From an uncultured Odoribacter sp. (lineage in GTDB: Bacteria; Bacteroidota; Bacteroidia; Bacteroidales; Marinifilaceae): a DNA stretch of 45,141 nt. The notes below the pieces were generated by a model, which was not told the origin of the DNA, did not search any database, and saw nothing but the letters and a program-made list of their open reading frames with translations. Position numbers and translations under genes: made by a program. This document shows, in pieces, positions 1-9,995 of this stretch (positions are counted from its first letter, which is position 1; every line of letters starts with the position of its first letter). Location of the stretch: assembly GCA_944321165.1 (NCBI GenBank), contig CALUKE010000022.1:1-45141 (forward strand). The letters are read 5' to 3'.

Positions 1-2
1 AC

Positions 3-86
3 CCAATAATTTTACGTAACTCGCTGATTATCATTGTGCGCTATATGATGGCGCAAAAAAGTGATGAAGTCAGGACAATTGAATAG
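3..86 (+). CDS. 3' end of an unidentified gene (partial at window edge)
   Basis: An open frame of 27 codons enters from the left edge and stops with TAG at 84-86. Its residues include IILRNSLIIIVRYMMAQ. I cannot assign a family from so little. The support is indirect: the stop codon sits inside a hairpin followed by a T-run (82-119), as expected at the end of a transcription unit. The other two plus frames stop within the first 20 bases. Chance is a real alternative. Confidence 0.3.
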   Translation, partial: PIILRNSLIIIVRYMMAQKSDEVRTIE

Positions 87-119
87 GTGGAGAGATTGGA
101 GGCTCTCTGCCTATTTTTC
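82..119 (+). terminator. Rho-independent terminator-like hairpin
   Basis: AATAGG (82-87) pairs with CCTATT (110-115), and GAGAG pairs with CTCTC inside it. The stem is interrupted by a two-base internal loop and is followed by TTTTT. It overlaps the stop codon of the partial frame entering from the left. Between here and the tRNA (120-341) I see no gene, only AT-rich sequence. Confidence 0.5.
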
Positions 120-341
120 TTCACTCAAAATATGTCCGCCAAGAATTCATACACACTGATATTTCCCTGTTATGGTATCAAATTCTATTATAGAGCACAA
201 AACCAGATTTAAAGGGGTGAGAAATCTATAGCTTTTTTTTGATATATTAACCTATTTTCACAAATTATCCGGAAAAAGATAAATAAATATAAAAAAAGAG
301 AGTCAGAATGACTTCCAACTCTCTCAATTTCATTTTCTTAG

Positions 342-429
342 CGGAAAGACGGGGATTCGAACCCCGGAATCCCTTTAGAGGATTACACGCTTTCCAGGCG
401 TGCCAGTTCAGCCACTCCTGCATCTTTCC
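342..429 (-). tRNA. tRNA-Ser (anticodon GGA)
   Basis: On the minus strand the sequence folds as a class II tRNA. The acceptor stem is GGAAAGA (423-429) paired with TCTTTCC (343-349), with discriminator G at 342. The T arm has the usual GGTTCGAATCC core. A long variable arm reads AATCCTCT-AAAGGGATT, as in serine tRNAs. The anticodon loop CTGGAAA gives anticodon GGA at 393-395, reading UCC/UCU. CCA is not encoded, as is usual in Bacteroidota. It lies 77 bases downstream of tamL-like 1 on the same strand and may be cut from a read-through transcript. Confidence 0.95.
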
Positions 430-505
430 TTACTTTGGCGGGGCAAAGATAGGATAAAAAGTAAAAAGTAAAAAGCAAAAGGGAAAAATAATTGTTCCCA
501 ATCGA

Positions 506-2824
506 TTAAAAAGGATATCCGATCGCAAGATTCAGAACCAAACCATTCCAAAAACTTCCGGCAATATTATAATAACCGGATTTTCCGGTATTGTACGGAG
601 CATGTAAAGGGATTCCCAAATCAGCTCGAATAACAATATAAGAAAAATCATAGCGCACCCCTAAACCGGTTCCCAAAGCCAGATTGTCCAATAAACCTTT
701 GATCTTAAACTCTCCTCCTGGACGCTGAGTCTCATTTTTCAACAGCCAGACATTGCCGGCGTCTACAAAAAGAGCTCCCTTGAAACGTTCATAAATTGTA
801 AAACGATATTCTATATTGCCTTCCAATTTGATATCTCCGGTCTGATCCAGATAGGAATATGTCGATTTTTCGGGATGATAACTTCCAGGCCCGATCGAAC
901 GAATTTGAAAAGCCCGGATGCTATTGGAACCTCCGATATAAAACTGTTCACTATAAGGCATTACGTTGGAATTGCCATACGCATATCCGATTCCACCCAT
1001 AATTCGCATGGCCAACTGATTGTTGTTATCAACCGTCTTGTAACCGATCAGTTCAGAAGTAAATTTTAAAAATTGAGAATAACGGTTGTTCAATATCTGT
1101 TTCCCCTCACCTTTCCGATTACCACACAAATATTGAATACCGGCAATGATATTCCCCGCCTGAGTAATCGATGTTTGCCAAAACAAACGATTGGGATTCC
1201 GATAAGTTGCCGCCCGATCGTATGTATAAGTATAAGACATAGACGGAATAAACTGATTACTGAAACTCTGTGCAACAGCCGGATTTTTATTCACCACGGA
1301 ATCAAAAGCATGAGAAGTCTGTAAAAGATAAGTATAATTCAACTTAAAAGGTACCACCGAATGATAGTTCCGAAAAGATGAATTAAAATCATAAGTCGCA
1401 CTCCCCCAAAATGAAATCATCCGAAAATAGTTATGACGATTCAGCAAATCCGTACCTATCTGGAAATGAGTCTGTTCTCGTCTATCTTGCTTCGATTTCA
1501 TCAATTTAGGTACTAACAGACGTGGCACAGAAAGATTAAAATTCAATCCCAGTTCATATGAATTAATCAATCCTGAATTTCCGCTAGCTTCTTTATTTCC
1601 ACCAATTTGCCATTCATACGATCCGGTCAGCCGAATACTGAAATTTTCAGCCCGTCGAAACATGTTCCGATTGGTAATACCGAAAGTCAAACCGGGCCCA
1701 AGTAAATTATTCGATTTCGATGAAACATCCACTTCCACCTCCGTCTCGATCGGCAAATCAAAATCTCCGTTGATCTGCATATCCAACACATCCGGTCGAA
1801 GCGTATCCGGTACAGAAATAGTCATGTTCGCAAATTTAAAAACCCCCAACTGAATAAAATCGGCCTGCGTACGATCTTGCCACCGGGCTGAATAGGTTTG
1901 CCCCGGCCGAACCTTTACAGCCCGGGTAACCACATTGGGCTTTAAAAACAAAGGTGGCTCATAAACAATCTTTACGTCATCCATCCACAAAGAATCCCGT
2001 CCTCCATTCCCCTGATTTCCAGAAAGAACAACTTTTACCTCTCCGACTTTATAAGGATGCAACGCCGTTTCCGGTACCCCTTGTTTCAAACCGATCCTTA
2101 CATCTGCCACTTTTTCTGCCCGGGTCGTATCCACCAAAAATTCAATATAATCCGGTTGAAAAAAATAATAACCGCTATTGCGCAAACGATCGGAAATACG
2201 CTCCCGCTCCTCATCCAAAATATTCACATCATATTGCCGTCCTCTTCTCAACGCCGATATTCGTAAATATGATCGCACAATACTGTCCATCGGAGGATTC
2301 CACCCCCACAATTGAATATCTCCGTAACGGAAAGGCTGCGGCAAATTCACCCAATAACTAATCCTCGCTTTCTTGGGATTGCGCTTTAATGGCACAATCT
2401 CATACCGGGAAGTAGTTCCATAAAAACCGAAATTTTTCATGGCATTGTCTACCATCTTCAAACGCAATTCCGGTTGCACATCCGAAATCAGTACAGGCTT
2501 TTTTGCCAACTTGCGATATAGCCACCATTTCAGACCTTTCTTTTGAGAGACATCCCAATTATAAACCCATAGGCCAACAGGGAAAGGCGAACGGACATAC
2601 GGAGTATACAGCGGATTATTGGGACTAACCGACAAAGGAGTAGAGGCCGCAGAACTTTGCGTGCTGTTTAATTTTATTTTGGGAGGAGCCTCTACTTTTA
2701 TTTTTTTCGCCCCTACATACAAAACTTCCTCTTCCGTCAATTTCTTGGTCGTTGAACAGGAAAACAAAAATGACAGTGCAAAAATTATAAATAAAAAACA
2801 ATATGTAGACGAAGTTATTTTCAT
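506..2824 (-). CDS. TamL-like outer-membrane lipoprotein (BamA/TamA superfamily), copy 1
   Basis: This 772-residue protein belongs to the Omp85 superfamily, whose members insert or assemble proteins in the outer membrane. The N-terminus is a lipoprotein signal peptide with lipobox LSFLFSC, acylation expected at Cys23. That is the hallmark of the Bacteroidota TamL variant, since proteobacterial TamA is not a lipoprotein. A POTRA-type periplasmic region follows (about 100-330), then a C-terminal barrel of the D15 surface-antigen type. The barrel contains IGGSNSIRAFQIRSIGPGS, near the place of the conserved RGF-like loop, and FVDAGNVW. The ATG at 2824 overlaps the tamB stop (ATGA, 2821-2824), so the two are translationally coupled. 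Family knowledge says TamL works with TamB. A second TamL-like gene lies at 9996-12371. Confidence 0.9.
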   Translation of the reverse strand: MKITSSTYCFLFIIFALSFLFSCSTTKKLTEEEVLYVGAKKIKVEAPPKIKLNSTQSSAASTPLSVSPNNPLYTPYVRSPFPVGLWVYNWDVSQKKGLKWWLYRKLAKKPVLISDVQPELRLKMVDNAMKNFGFYGTTSRYEIVPLKRNPKKARISYWVNLPQPFRYGDIQLWGWNPPMDSIVRSYLRISALRRGRQYDVNILDEERERISDRLRNSGYYFFQPDYIEFLVDTTRAEKVADVRIGLKQGVPETALHPYKVGEVKVVLSGNQGNGGRDSLWMDDVKIVYEPPLFLKPNVVTRAVKVRPGQTYSARWQDRTQADFIQLGVFKFANMTISVPDTLRPDVLDMQINGDFDLPIETEVEVDVSSKSNNLLGPGLTFGITNRNMFRRAENFSIRLTGSYEWQIGGNKEASGNSGLINSYELGLNFNLSVPRLLVPKLMKSKQDRREQTHFQIGTDLLNRHNYFRMISFWGSATYDFNSSFRNYHSVVPFKLNYTYLLQTSHAFDSVVNKNPAVAQSFSNQFIPSMSYTYTYDRAATYRNPNRLFWQTSITQAGNIIAGIQYLCGNRKGEGKQILNNRYSQFLKFTSELIGYKTVDNNNQLAMRIMGGIGYAYGNSNVMPYSEQFYIGGSNSIRAFQIRSIGPGSYHPEKSTYSYLDQTGDIKLEGNIEYRFTIYERFKGALFVDAGNVWLLKNETQRPGGEFKIKGLLDNLALGTGLGVRYDFSYIVIRADLGIPLHAPYNTGKSGYYNIAGSFWNGLVLNLAIGYPF

Positions 2825-5800
2825 TCCTGGTTCTTTTTATTCTCTTTCTTTCCTTTTCTGATATTTTTAAACAAATCTTTGAATTTTTGAAAACTCTTTC
2901 GCCAAACAACACCAATACCGGTCTGGGTCACCTCCCCGTCCAACACACTCTCATAATTGGAATGCCTGAAAACTTTCAAAAACAGATTCCTTTTTTTAGT
3001 AATCACATACTCTATCGAAATATCATCCACCAAATTATCTTCCACATTACCACTCTGATTTTCACTATTATCCGTCGATATACGACCTCCGATTTTCACC
3101 CTTACCCGGTCATTAAAAAATTGCTTTGAAAACTGATAGGTGTAATCTGTCCTCGTCGTATTTTCATCCGTATTGTAAGTATCTACACCAAAAGTAAACC
3201 CTGTCTTCCGTGTATATTTATTCAACTCATTTTCAACCAAACTGTATAAGGCATTATTAGCCATTGTCCCACTAGTAGTCCCTGATTTTGCGGCCCCCGG
3301 AGCTGTATATGTATTATAAATCAACAAATTCAACGCTTGACGAGTGCGTTCCTCCTGAGAAAAAGTCGCCAACTGATTCTGAACCACCATGTCATTCGGA
3401 GCCGACAAATCAAAAGAGATATCCGGACGAGTCAGATTATTCTGTATTCGTATAATCGATTCAAAAGTCACCAAACGATTTTGTTCCCCATCTTCCACGG
3501 TCGCCTTTACCTGCTCGGCTGCCGAAATATTCAGAAGTGGATTGGCTATCCGGCCCGTCCACTCTACATAACTGCCGGTCCGGATATTGAACTCTTTTTT
3601 CCCGGCGACAGGCACATTATAGACAACAGTACCACCAGACAAAATATATTTTCCGGATAAAGTCAAGCCACTCTCCGGATTCATGGAAAGCACCAAATTA
3701 CCTCCCCCCCGAATGACTACCTGATCACTACCATCCTCCGACAAATCGACGACAAAGACCACCTGATCTCCAATCTCCATCAACATCTTCAGCATAAAAC
3801 TACTGGCATTCAATGAAGTTACATATTCATCCGATTCATTCATCGTAGAATCCCGGAACGAAACAAAACGTACGAAATCGGTACTCTTATCTACAAATTC
3901 CGGAGTAGAATTACGCAAAGTATAAGTAATATTCGTTCGATTAAGCAAGTTGATATTCCCGGCAACGGATAAATTTGAAAAACCACCCGTCAAACGGGAA
4001 TCAATATTGACATATGCATTCCCATACACAAGAGAAACCGGATTCTTTTTCACGTTCACGACCTCAAAATCGTTTGCCTTTATGGATAAATCCATATTCA
4101 TTTGATCAAATGGAGTCAGGGCCATCACTCCATTTAACAACATATTACTGTTATTCGGTGCAATAAACCGATAATTATGAAACAGCATACGCCCCTTATC
4201 AATAGCCAAATGGGCTGTATCCAGCCGAAAGACTGTTCCCAGCATAACAACATCAGCCTTACCGTCGCGAAAAGCCAGTTCACCACCCAACTCAGGAGCA
4301 TCCACCGTTCCCCGAAAATGCATATTCCCTTCCAACTCTCCGGATAAACGCATCAGATCCCTGGGTACAAAAGCATTGACAATATATAATGGGAAGGAAG
4401 GTATATCCATGTCTACCTCTACATCCCGATTCGTTTCCGAAGTTGCAAAAGTACCGGTCAAGGCTGCCCGACGAATACTGTCAATCTTCAATTCAAAAGC
4501 CACCGTATGATCGGTAAAATTCGCAGCACCGGCATACTGCATGTCCAAATCGAGAGTTCCAATCCGTTCCTCTTCATAATTTAACTCTTTAATTGCAATA
4601 TTTCCTTCTGCACCGAATGTATCTTCCTGAGTGTACAATAATAAATCTGTTTGAAGCACTCCTGACAAATCCGGCAAAAAAGGAGACATTCCCGTCAGCT
4701 TTTTCAAATCCACTCCGTTAATATCGATCTGCATGCGATCAGAACGACCACCTTCATCGGGTAAAGATTGCAAACTGATCAATTTATTCTGATACGCCAT
4801 CCGCAAATCAGCCTTAATCCGCCAATCTTTATAAACCGTAATTTTATTATCGGCATTTACAAACCAACGACTATACCCTAAAATCGGATTCATCGGGAAG
4901 AAAGCAAGCGTAAAAACAGAATCCAGCATTGTCAGGTTAATACCCATATCGAATCCCACCTGCTGTTGAGCATCCTTTTGCTTCAATTCCAATCGGAATT
5001 CATTCCCCTGCATTTTTCCTGTCAGGCTGACATTGAACAATCCCTTCCACGATTCATCGGAACTTCCTGCCCCCAAGGCATACACCAGACTTTCTCCCGT
5101 TTGCCAGACACCCAATTGCACGGAATCCAATCGGACCGATCCAAAATAAGGATTTTTAGCGATCATCCCCATTCTGATTCCGGAACGTTTTCGGGCAACT
5201 ACACCCAAAGACAATTCTCGGAATCCAATATTACGGACTTTCAAAAACTTTGCGATCACATTATTTTGTGCACCATCTACTTGCAAACTAAACGGAGTCA
5301 CTTCCATACGCACTTTCTCCATATCGATATTCCGTTCCGCAATCTGTGCCTTGATTATTTCAGTCATTTGTTCAATGCATCCACGCATCCCGGTCAAAGA
5401 AGTATCCGCCTGAAAAGCAAACTGCAAATCACCTGTTTTTAATTTCAAATCTGTTTTTTCCCGTCCGCTATCCAGATTAAAATCCAGATTCCCCAATAAA
5501 TACTGTTTTCGCGAATCTGCCACATGCACACTGTCCAAATGCATTTGCAAAGCATAATGATCTTCCCCTTCCAAAAATCCTTGCAGATTCACTTTCGTCC
5601 CCACAGTCAGAAATTCCGGAATAAAATTCAATGCCTGCAAATTGACCTCTCCGATATAACCGTCTAACCGAGCCTGATAACGTTGCTCCAGAGAATCTCC
5701 CTGAAAAACTAAATTCAAAGGAGCCACTCGATCCCGACTACTCAGTTCTCCCCGCAAAGAGGTTTTATCCAAACCGGCACGCAACTCCACATTTTCATAT

Positions 5801-7503
5801 TCATGTCCTCCATAAGGGAAACGATGTATACCGACATTGACAGTTGCTTTTGCCTTTGCCCATGAAAAATATTGCCCTTTCAATTGTATCAGAGCAGAGA
5901 CCTCCCCCAAAGAGTCTAAAGCCAAAAAACGATCCAACGGGAAATGGTTCAGAGCCAGTTCTCCGTCATACATTTCCTGTCTCTGATCATAAAATCCATA
6001 CAATTTCAAATTTCCTTGCCCGGTATATATATGAGTCAAAGCAGTCAAAGCTCCATGATCCGCTTGTAAATCCGCAGTCCACTCTACGCCGGTCGGAATC
6101 CGAACACTCCCGCTCTTCAAAAAAAAGTTAGCAAAAGTTGCATCTGGCATATCCCCTCGCAAGTTCAACCGGCCGGAAATATTTTTCCAATCACGAAACG
6201 ACTTTATCTGCCCCTGTGCAGTGAGCCTTAACTTACCCGGCAGTGACAAACCGAAACGATCCAACGCAATCAGTTTTTCCGACATTCGAAATGCAGTATT
6301 CAAAGCAAGCTGCCAATCCTTCATTTCTTTCGGTATGTCACCGTAAAAAGGAGTCAAATCAGCCAAACCGACCATTGCCTTCAATTCGACCACTAAAGGG
6401 ATCTGTTTCATCAACTGTCCGACAGAAGTATCCGCCCGAACCTGCAATTCAATCTGGCTGTGAGGAGTCCGCAACAATCCTCCGTTCAAACAGGTCTCAG
6501 TTGAATCGAGAGCGACCTGTGCACACATCTGTTCTATCTGCAGTCCATCCGACTGTACCGCCCTCAAATCTTGCAGTCTGCAGCGGACAATCTGCCCCCG
6601 ATTATATACACTGTCTATTTGCAAAGCGATTCCGGACAAAAGCAGATCCGTTTTTTCTCCGGCCTCTCCCAACATACTGAAAGCACTATTTTCAAGACAT
6701 ACATGTCCAGCTCGAACCTGCCAAGGCATAGAAGGAGATTCCTCCGATACGATCTCCGGCTGTATCTCATTCTCCACGGCAGCAGCCGTCTGCATACGAC
6801 ACCAGCCTCCACTGATTCCCAACGAATCAACCGCCACCGACTGTTCCGCCAAACCCACCCGACTGCGAGCAATCAGCGCATTTTCCATTCCAGCTCCCAA
6901 ATAAGGTAAAGAAGCAGTCTGCATATCATACGCGACCCTTTCCAACAGGAAACGTTCCACCTCGATTTTCCAATCCAACGGCTTGGCTTCAACGGTATCT
7001 GTAACAGCTGAAGCCATTCCGGTCCGCAACGCAACCCCTCCCTCTTTTAAACAAAGTTCCTGAACCGCCAAGCGACGATGCTTCCAATCCAAGCAGCCAG
7101 TTTGAAGTTTCAACGTATCCAAGCCAACCTGTAAAGCAAGTCCGCTTGTATCATTTTTCAAAGCAAATTTTACCCCATGTAGGGTAATATCCTCAATCTC
7201 TGCCTGATGTCTCCAGATCCGACGAAAATTCACTTTCACATGCAGATTCTCCACAGCCGCCAGAGTATCTCCTGAAGTTTGAACAACACAAGCATCTTTA
7301 AGATTCAAATCCAAAGGGAAACCCAAACGGAAATAGCCGATTTGCACGCTCAGCGCCCCGTCCGATGCAAGATAACGTTCCGCCTGACGCAGAAGGAAAC
7401 CCTGAACCGGAGGCAGATAAAGTAAAAACACAATCAATAACAGCAATCCGAAAATTGAGCCAAGCGTCCTGATCAGATATTTAAAAAATCTTCTCATATT
7501 CAT
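2821..7503 (-). CDS. tamB: TamB-like translocation/assembly module protein
   Basis: A very large AsmA/TamB-family protein of about 1560 residues. An N-terminal membrane anchor (about residues 8-35, rich in Leu, Ile and Phe) is followed by a long beta-rich periplasmic repeat region. The C-terminus is the TamB (DUF490) domain, seen in NISAAEQVKATVEDGE and in the conserved tail around APNDMVVQNQLATFS. Proteins of this family bridge inner and outer membrane, partner a TamA-type barrel, and have been linked to protein assembly and phospholipid transport. The open frame extends to a TTG at 7524, but the first ATG codons are at 7503 and 7497, and I chose 7503. It lies 37 bases downstream of the nucleotidyltransferase and overlaps tamL-like 1 by four bases. 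Confidence 0.9.
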   Translation of the reverse strand: MNMRRFFKYLIRTLGSIFGLLLLIVFLLYLPPVQGFLLRQAERYLASDGALSVQIGYFRLGFPLDLNLKDACVVQTSGDTLAAVENLHVKVNFRRIWRHQAEIEDITLHGVKFALKNDTSGLALQVGLDTLKLQTGCLDWKHRRLAVQELCLKEGGVALRTGMASAVTDTVEAKPLDWKIEVERFLLERVAYDMQTASLPYLGAGMENALIARSRVGLAEQSVAVDSLGISGGWCRMQTAAAVENEIQPEIVSEESPSMPWQVRAGHVCLENSAFSMLGEAGEKTDLLLSGIALQIDSVYNRGQIVRCRLQDLRAVQSDGLQIEQMCAQVALDSTETCLNGGLLRTPHSQIELQVRADTSVGQLMKQIPLVVELKAMVGLADLTPFYGDIPKEMKDWQLALNTAFRMSEKLIALDRFGLSLPGKLRLTAQGQIKSFRDWKNISGRLNLRGDMPDATFANFFLKSGSVRIPTGVEWTADLQADHGALTALTHIYTGQGNLKLYGFYDQRQEMYDGELALNHFPLDRFLALDSLGEVSALIQLKGQYFSWAKAKATVNVGIHRFPYGGHEYENVELRAGLDKTSLRGELSSRDRVAPLNLVFQGDSLEQRYQARLDGYIGEVNLQALNFIPEFLTVGTKVNLQGFLEGEDHYALQMHLDSVHVADSRKQYLLGNLDFNLDSGREKTDLKLKTGDLQFAFQADTSLTGMRGCIEQMTEIIKAQIAERNIDMEKVRMEVTPFSLQVDGAQNNVIAKFLKVRNIGFRELSLGVVARKRSGIRMGMIAKNPYFGSVRLDSVQLGVWQTGESLVYALGAGSSDESWKGLFNVSLTGKMQGNEFRLELKQKDAQQQVGFDMGINLTMLDSVFTLAFFPMNPILGYSRWFVNADNKITVYKDWRIKADLRMAYQNKLISLQSLPDEGGRSDRMQIDINGVDLKKLTGMSPFLPDLSGVLQTDLLLYTQEDTFGAEGNIAIKELNYEEERIGTLDLDMQYAGAANFTDHTVAFELKIDSIRRAALTGTFATSETNRDVEVDMDIPSFPLYIVNAFVPRDLMRLSGELEGNMHFRGTVDAPELGGELAFRDGKADVVMLGTVFRLDTAHLAIDKGRMLFHNYRFIAPNNSNMLLNGVMALTPFDQMNMDLSIKANDFEVVNVKKNPVSLVYGNAYVNIDSRLTGGFSNLSVAGNINLLNRTNITYTLRNSTPEFVDKSTDFVRFVSFRDSTMNESDEYVTSLNASSFMLKMLMEIGDQVVFVVDLSEDGSDQVVIRGGGNLVLSMNPESGLTLSGKYILSGGTVVYNVPVAGKKEFNIRTGSYVEWTGRIANPLLNISAAEQVKATVEDGEQNRLVTFESIIRIQNNLTRPDISFDLSAPNDMVVQNQLATFSQEERTRQALNLLIYNTYTAPGAAKSGTTSGTMANNALYSLVENELNKYTRKTGFTFGVDTYNTDENTTRTDYTYQFSKQFFNDRVRVKIGGRISTDNSENQSGNVEDNLVDDISIEYVITKKRNLFLKVFRHSNYESVLDGEVTQTGIGVVWRKSFQKFKDLFKNIRKGKKENKKNQE

Positions 7504-7540
7504 GCTTTTACACCCGTCTGACAAGTCGACTACCAGGTTT

Positions 7541-8290
7541 TCAATTAACGTAAAAACCCGATAAGGGGTTGCAATGATTTTTCATCCGGGCATCCAATTC
7601 TACAATCGCCTCAGGAGTTCCCAGATCCCTGAAAAAACCATTATAGGAATACATCGATATAGGATGATGCTTTGCCTGCTCCAGATATTCATCGATAATC
7701 GAAAATATTCCCCGTCCTCTCATCTCTTGCAAAAATTCGGCACTGACGACCTGAATCCCGCAAAAACTGAAATGACGAGAAAGCACAAATTCATCATCCA
7801 CCCGTTTTTGCTCTCCTGTCACGCTGTTTTCCCAACCTTTCAGCAAACCGGCAGAATTAAAACGCAGACCCCTCCCTTTTCCCCCGGGTCGGACGACTAA
7901 AGTCGCAAAAGCCGCTTTTTGCTGATGAGAAGCGATCAAGTCCGATAAATCTACCTCCGAAAAGATATCTACATTGTGAATCAATATGGCTTCTCCCGGA
8001 TGAAACATATCCCGGGCTTTCCGTAAACCGCCCCCCGTGTCCAAAAGAGATTCCCGCTCATCAGAAACCAAAATCTCTGCCTTCCAAAGATGGTGATCCA
8101 AAAAATCCTCTATCTGATCTGCAAAATGGTGTACATTGACGACGATCCGCCGAATGCCTGCATCGGTCATTTTCCGGATCACATGCTCCAGCAAGGGTTT
8201 TCCGGCAACCTCCACCAAAGCCTTGGGACGATCGTTCGTCAATGGCCGCAATCGTGTCCCCAAACCCGCAGCAAATATCATTCCTTCCAT
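7541..8290 (-). CDS. MurU-like sugar-phosphate nucleotidyltransferase
   Basis: A 249-residue NTP_transferase with an N-terminal nucleotide-binding signature IFAAGLGTRLRPLT, the KAL-EVAGKPLLEH block and LLDTGGGLRKA. This pattern fits the MurNAc-1-phosphate uridylyltransferase (MurU) and sugar-1-phosphate nucleotidyltransferase group. The enzyme would join a sugar 1-phosphate to a nucleotide, perhaps in peptidoglycan recycling. Asp107 in HNVDIFS probably holds the catalytic metal. Translation is coupled to the response regulator upstream through TGATG at 8288-8292. No AmgK-type kinase is visible beside it, so the MurNAc assignment is inferred from motif similarity. A broader NDP-sugar role is possible. 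Confidence 0.8.
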   Translation of the reverse strand: MEGMIFAAGLGTRLRPLTNDRPKALVEVAGKPLLEHVIRKMTDAGIRRIVVNVHHFADQIEDFLDHHLWKAEILVSDERESLLDTGGGLRKARDMFHPGEAILIHNVDIFSEVDLSDLIASHQQKAAFATLVVRPGGKGRGLRFNSAGLLKGWENSVTGEQKRVDDEFVLSRHFSFCGIQVVSAEFLQEMRGRGIFSIIDEYLEQAKHHPISMYSYNGFFRDLGTPEAIVELDARMKNHCNPLSGFYVN

Positions 8291-8958
8291 CAGATCGTTA
8301 TCATCTTATTCTTAATCGCATACATTACCAAAGCAGCCGTATTTCGGCAACCGGTTTTGCTGAGTAAATTCGCCCGATGCTTGTCTACCGTCCGTTTGCT
8401 GATAAACAATTTATCGGCAATTTCCTGATTTGAAAGCCCGAGACAAACATGATACAAAATCTCCAATTCTCTATCAGAGATCTCATTATCCGGAAGTTCC
8501 GACTCCGGCTTATGTCCATTATCCCGCATATTATTCAGAATATTGACCAGCAACTCTTCGGAAAAATAATTTTCTCCAGCCGCCACGGCACGAATGGCAG
8601 CAATTACCTTCTCTATACCGGAATTCTTCAGGACAAAACCTTTTACACCGATATCAACCATTTTGTAATAATATTGTTCATCTCCATACATCGACAGCAC
8701 AATGATCTTCAAATCCGGTTTCATCCGTAAAGCCTCGGCTGTAGCTTCAATACCGTTCATTTCCGGCATTTCGATATCCATCAGCACCAAATCGCAATCT
8801 ACAAAAGAGAGATTTTCAATAAACTCCCGCCCATTGGACGCTTCATAAATATGATGAACGAAATCCTGAGTAGAAAGCAGTAATTTCAACCCTTCGCGAA
8901 ACAGCTTATGGTCATCAACAATATAGATCCGCAATTTTTTCAAATGACTTGTATCCAT
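8290..8958 (-). CDS. NarL/FixJ-family response regulator
   Basis: This 222-residue protein has an N-terminal receiver domain with acidic pair Asp15-Asp16, phospho-acceptor Asp61 (in LMDIEMP), Ser89 and Lys111. The C-terminal LuxR-type helix-turn-helix (about 158-217) contains SDRELEILYHVCLGLSNQEI and ISKRTVDKHR. It is the natural partner of the HisKA_3 kinase encoded 79 bases upstream. The stop codon overlaps the start of the nucleotidyltransferase. As a member of an envelope gene cluster it may respond to envelope state, but the signal and targets cannot be read from the sequence. Confidence 0.93.
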   Translation of the reverse strand: MDTSHLKKLRIYIVDDHKLFREGLKLLLSTQDFVHHIYEASNGREFIENLSFVDCDLVLMDIEMPEMNGIEATAEALRMKPDLKIIVLSMYGDEQYYYKMVDIGVKGFVLKNSGIEKVIAAIRAVAAGENYFSEELLVNILNNMRDNGHKPESELPDNEISDRELEILYHVCLGLSNQEIADKLFISKRTVDKHRANLLSKTGCRNTAALVMYAIKNKMITI

Positions 8959-9037
8959 GAAGCAAAATATTTTCCACTAATCAATAACAAAGTTAAAAAT
9001 AAAGCCAGAAAGTCAAAACACGATTTATATTCTTTCT

Positions 9038-9979
9038 TTAAACTTTGAGATAGGCATTGGCACGCATACCCTTCCCATGTTCACTGACAATCTCAATGTC
9101 TCCATTACCGGATTGCAGACGATAACGCATGTTGTCAAGTCCCATTCCCGCATGATTCGAAATACTCGCCACGTCAAAACCAATCCCATTATCAGTATAT
9201 TCCAGATACAAAGTTCCATCCTCCAATTGCAAATCGATAGTCACCAACGTAGCAGCAGCATGTCGCAAAGTGTTGTTTATCAACTCACAAATCACTCTAT
9301 ACAAGACAACCTCCACATTATAACTAAAACGTTGATTGTCCAGATTTGTCGTAAAATACACCTTGAAATCATCACTCTGCCGCATCCGTTTGATAAATGC
9401 TTCAATCGCATCTTTCAAACCAAAATTGTTCAGAATGTGAGGACTGATGTTTGCAGAAATATCACGTACTCCGGCTATCGCCTCATCAACGGCCTGCCGA
9501 AGATTTTGTCTGATCTTTTCATTTACCTCCCCCTGTTTATTGACATCCAAACCGGAAACCAGCATTTTAATCACACTTAACAAAGGTCCCAGGCCATCAT
9601 GCAACTCCTTGGCAAAGCGTTTCCGCTCCTGTTCCTCTGTCCGAATAATTGCAGCCAATACCCGTTTTTCAGATTCCCGACGGATCTCATCTACCCGACG
9701 CATAAATTGAAAAATTTTCCGAATATAAAATACCCCGATCAAAAATACCAAAGCGATGACAAAGGCCAGAATTTTTTGCACAATCGCCAGTTTATCCTCC
9801 ATTTCCGGATAAATGGTAGGCCATAAATCGAATACTCTCGAAACCACCATTAACAAGAAACCGGTGGAAATCAATATCCAAGAAGAATTAAATTTTGTCC
9901 GTTTAAACAAACTAATCGCAATTGCGGCCGCAGCCAGCTGTAAAAAAAGCGATACATAGACGAGGACCGTAGATAACAT
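9038..9979 (-). CDS. NarL-partner sensor histidine kinase (HisKA_3 type)
   Basis: A 313-residue membrane kinase. Hydrophobic segments lie at about residues 3-24, 33-48 and 68-88. They are followed by a short coiled linker and the dimerisation/phospho-acceptor helix containing ERKRFAKELHDGLGPLLS, with phosphorylated His127. The ATPase domain shows the N box (CELINNTLRHA), the G1 box (DNGIGFD) and a G2 box (GMGLDNMRYRL). No large extracytoplasmic sensor domain is present, so sensing is probably within the membrane or through a partner. It starts 16 bases after the stop of tamL-like 2 and precedes its response regulator, consistent with one transcript. Confidence 0.92.
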   Translation of the reverse strand: MLSTVLVYVSLFLQLAAAAIAISLFKRTKFNSSWILISTGFLLMVVSRVFDLWPTIYPEMEDKLAIVQKILAFVIALVFLIGVFYIRKIFQFMRRVDEIRRESEKRVLAAIIRTEEQERKRFAKELHDGLGPLLSVIKMLVSGLDVNKQGEVNEKIRQNLRQAVDEAIAGVRDISANISPHILNNFGLKDAIEAFIKRMRQSDDFKVYFTTNLDNQRFSYNVEVVLYRVICELINNTLRHAAATLVTIDLQLEDGTLYLEYTDNGIGFDVASISNHAGMGLDNMRYRLQSGNGDIEIVSEHGKGMRANAYLKV

Positions 9980-9995
9980 AACAAATTCATTTTAA

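Noticed and set aside
342..429. tRNA-Ser as attachment site of the island
   Set aside because: The accessory region begins more than 23 kb away, and I saw no repeat of the tRNA 3' end near 23.6 kb or at the right edge.
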